Positions 61,519 to 62,199 of a stretch of DNA of 62,199 nt are shown here, in pieces. The notes below the pieces were generated by a model. The model was not told where the DNA came from, ran no database searches, and worked only from the letters and a program-made list of their open reading frames with translations. The DNA is taken from NCBI RefSeq assembly GCF_011058155.1, contig NZ_JAALFC010000022.1, forward strand, positions 1-62,199, read 5' to 3'. Origin of the DNA: Litoribacterium kuwaitense. Lineage in GTDB: Bacteria > Bacillota > Bacilli > Bacillales > DSM-28697. How positions within the stretch are numbered: the first letter of the stretch is position 1; the number at the start of each line of letters is the position of its first letter. A program made the translations under genes and the position numbers.

Positions 61519-62199
61519 ATGCATTTCTTTAAAAAGCTTGGATTAAACTTAATTCGGATGAGAAATATGACGCTTTTTCTAGCGACGCTGGTATTTGTAG
61601 TGATCTGTACATTTGTTATGTATGCATTGGAGCCGGAGAATCTACAGTCGCTCTTTAATTCATTTTATTTTGTACTTACGACGTTTGCGACCGTCGGTTA
61701 TGGAGACTTTTCACCAGTGACGATGGCGGGCAAAGTGTTTACCATTTTATGTACTTAGTAGGCATTGGGCTATTGGGCGTCGTGATTGGCAAAATCATTG
61801 ATGTGTTTTCAGTATTTAAGCGCAAAAGGGAGGAAGGTAAGGTGGCCTATACGAAAAAAGAACATGTTGTCATTATTGGCTGGAGTAAAAAAGCCGAAAC
61901 GGCCATTCGTGAAATATTAGGAACAAATGATTATATTGATGTCGTCATCGTAGATACATTGGAGAAGTCACCGACCGACGTTGCTGAAGAGCGAATCCAT
62001 TATATTCAAGGAAGTCTTACAGAAGAGTATACTTATGCGCAAGCAAATGTTGAGCAAGCGAAGGCTGTAATTATTTTTGCCGATGACTCTATTCAGGATA
62101 TCACTTTACGAGATGCAAAAACGCTTTCGATTGCCTTGACTGTGGAGCGGATTGCGCCTGAAGTTCATACGACTGCAGAGGTGATGGTTCAGCATCATT
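61519..62199 (+). pseudogene. Potassium channel with TrkA-N domain (YugO-like), frameshifted and cut by the window end
   Basis: From ATG 61519 (after AGAGGCGG) the protein has a first membrane helix, a pore loop with the K+ filter TVGYGD in TTFATVGYGDFSPVT, and the start of the second helix (KVFTI). At the T4 run 61745-61748 the frame breaks and meets two stops. In the other frame the family sequence continues: MYLVGIGLLGVVIGKIIDVF, then the RCK/TrkA-N domain (EHVVIIGWSKKAE, VVIVDT, YIQGSLTEEYT). One extra T would give TIFMYLVGIG. It is incomplete at the right edge, so the C-terminal part is not seen. Either a broken gene or a sequencing error. Confidence 0.87.

Overview
The window looks like the chromosome of a Bacillaceae species, possibly an alkaliphile-type Bacillus such as Shouchella or Alkalihalobacillus. 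That is inferred from protein flavour (CstR/YrkH/TusA sulfur genes, a DesK/DesR-like pair, a YugO-like channel, LplB/LplC-type permeases, a YodB-like HxlR regulator), from strong AGGAGG ribosome sites, from many GTG/TTG starts and from compact intrinsic terminators. No rRNA, tRNA, transposase or phage gene was seen. Most genes lie on the + strand.

Layout. 0-4 kb: a GNAT-RidA fusion, two small membrane proteins, a secreted EEP-family hydrolase and a PQ-loop-like membrane protein. 4.2-6.3 kb: a type I-B-like CRISPR array (32 repeats, 31 spacers) with no cas gene in the window. 6.4-12.4 kb: an ABC exporter behind a Fur-like box, then a MarR regulator in one operon with a heterodimeric ABC exporter. 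12.6-14.4 kb: a chemoreceptor. 14.7-16.8 kb: a CstR-controlled persulfide module (rhodanese-persulfide dioxygenase, TusA). 17-20.8 kb: a CcdA/ResA-type thiol-redox operon followed by an OmpR-type two-component pair. 21-22.4 kb: a lipid-type acyltransferase/glycosyltransferase pair. 22.9-24.8 kb: a NarL-type two-component pair whose regulator is frameshifted. 25-27 kb: a repeat cluster and a secreted C39-like peptidase. 27.5-30 kb: a LysR regulator divergent from gdhA. 30.2-30.7 kb: a scar of a deleted mannitol operon (start of mtlA joined to end of mtlD). 30.8-34.6 kb: HIT protein, ROK kinase, GT-B glycosyltransferase, ArsR regulator.

34.8-50.7 kb is a carbohydrate region. Two near-identical PhyH-type dioxygenases, sharing an upstream element, flank a GH95 family glycosidase and an AraC regulator. 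Next comes a LacI-controlled operon with two permeases, a lipoprotein binding protein, two Gfo/Idh/MocA oxidoreductases, a xylose-isomerase-like TIM-barrel protein, a NagB-like deaminase and a NagA-like deacetylase. This suggests import of an amino-sugar conjugate, an oxidation-dependent step, then amino-sugar catabolism.

51-62 kb: SelO; a UDP-sugar dehydrogenase-like protein lacking its catalytic cysteine, next to a tiny ORF and a paralogue of the 32.7 kb glycosyltransferase; a nitroreductase divergent from an HxlR regulator; a DUF418 membrane protein with a DesK/DesR-like system; an aldo/keto reductase; and a potassium-channel gene with a frameshift that runs off the end.

Three reading-frame breaks (about 24425, 30530 and 61746) each sit in or beside a short homopolymer. 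The first and third hit otherwise intact genes and could be assembly errors. A degenerate family of intergenic repeats occurs at about 1.1, 14.5 and 25.5 kb.
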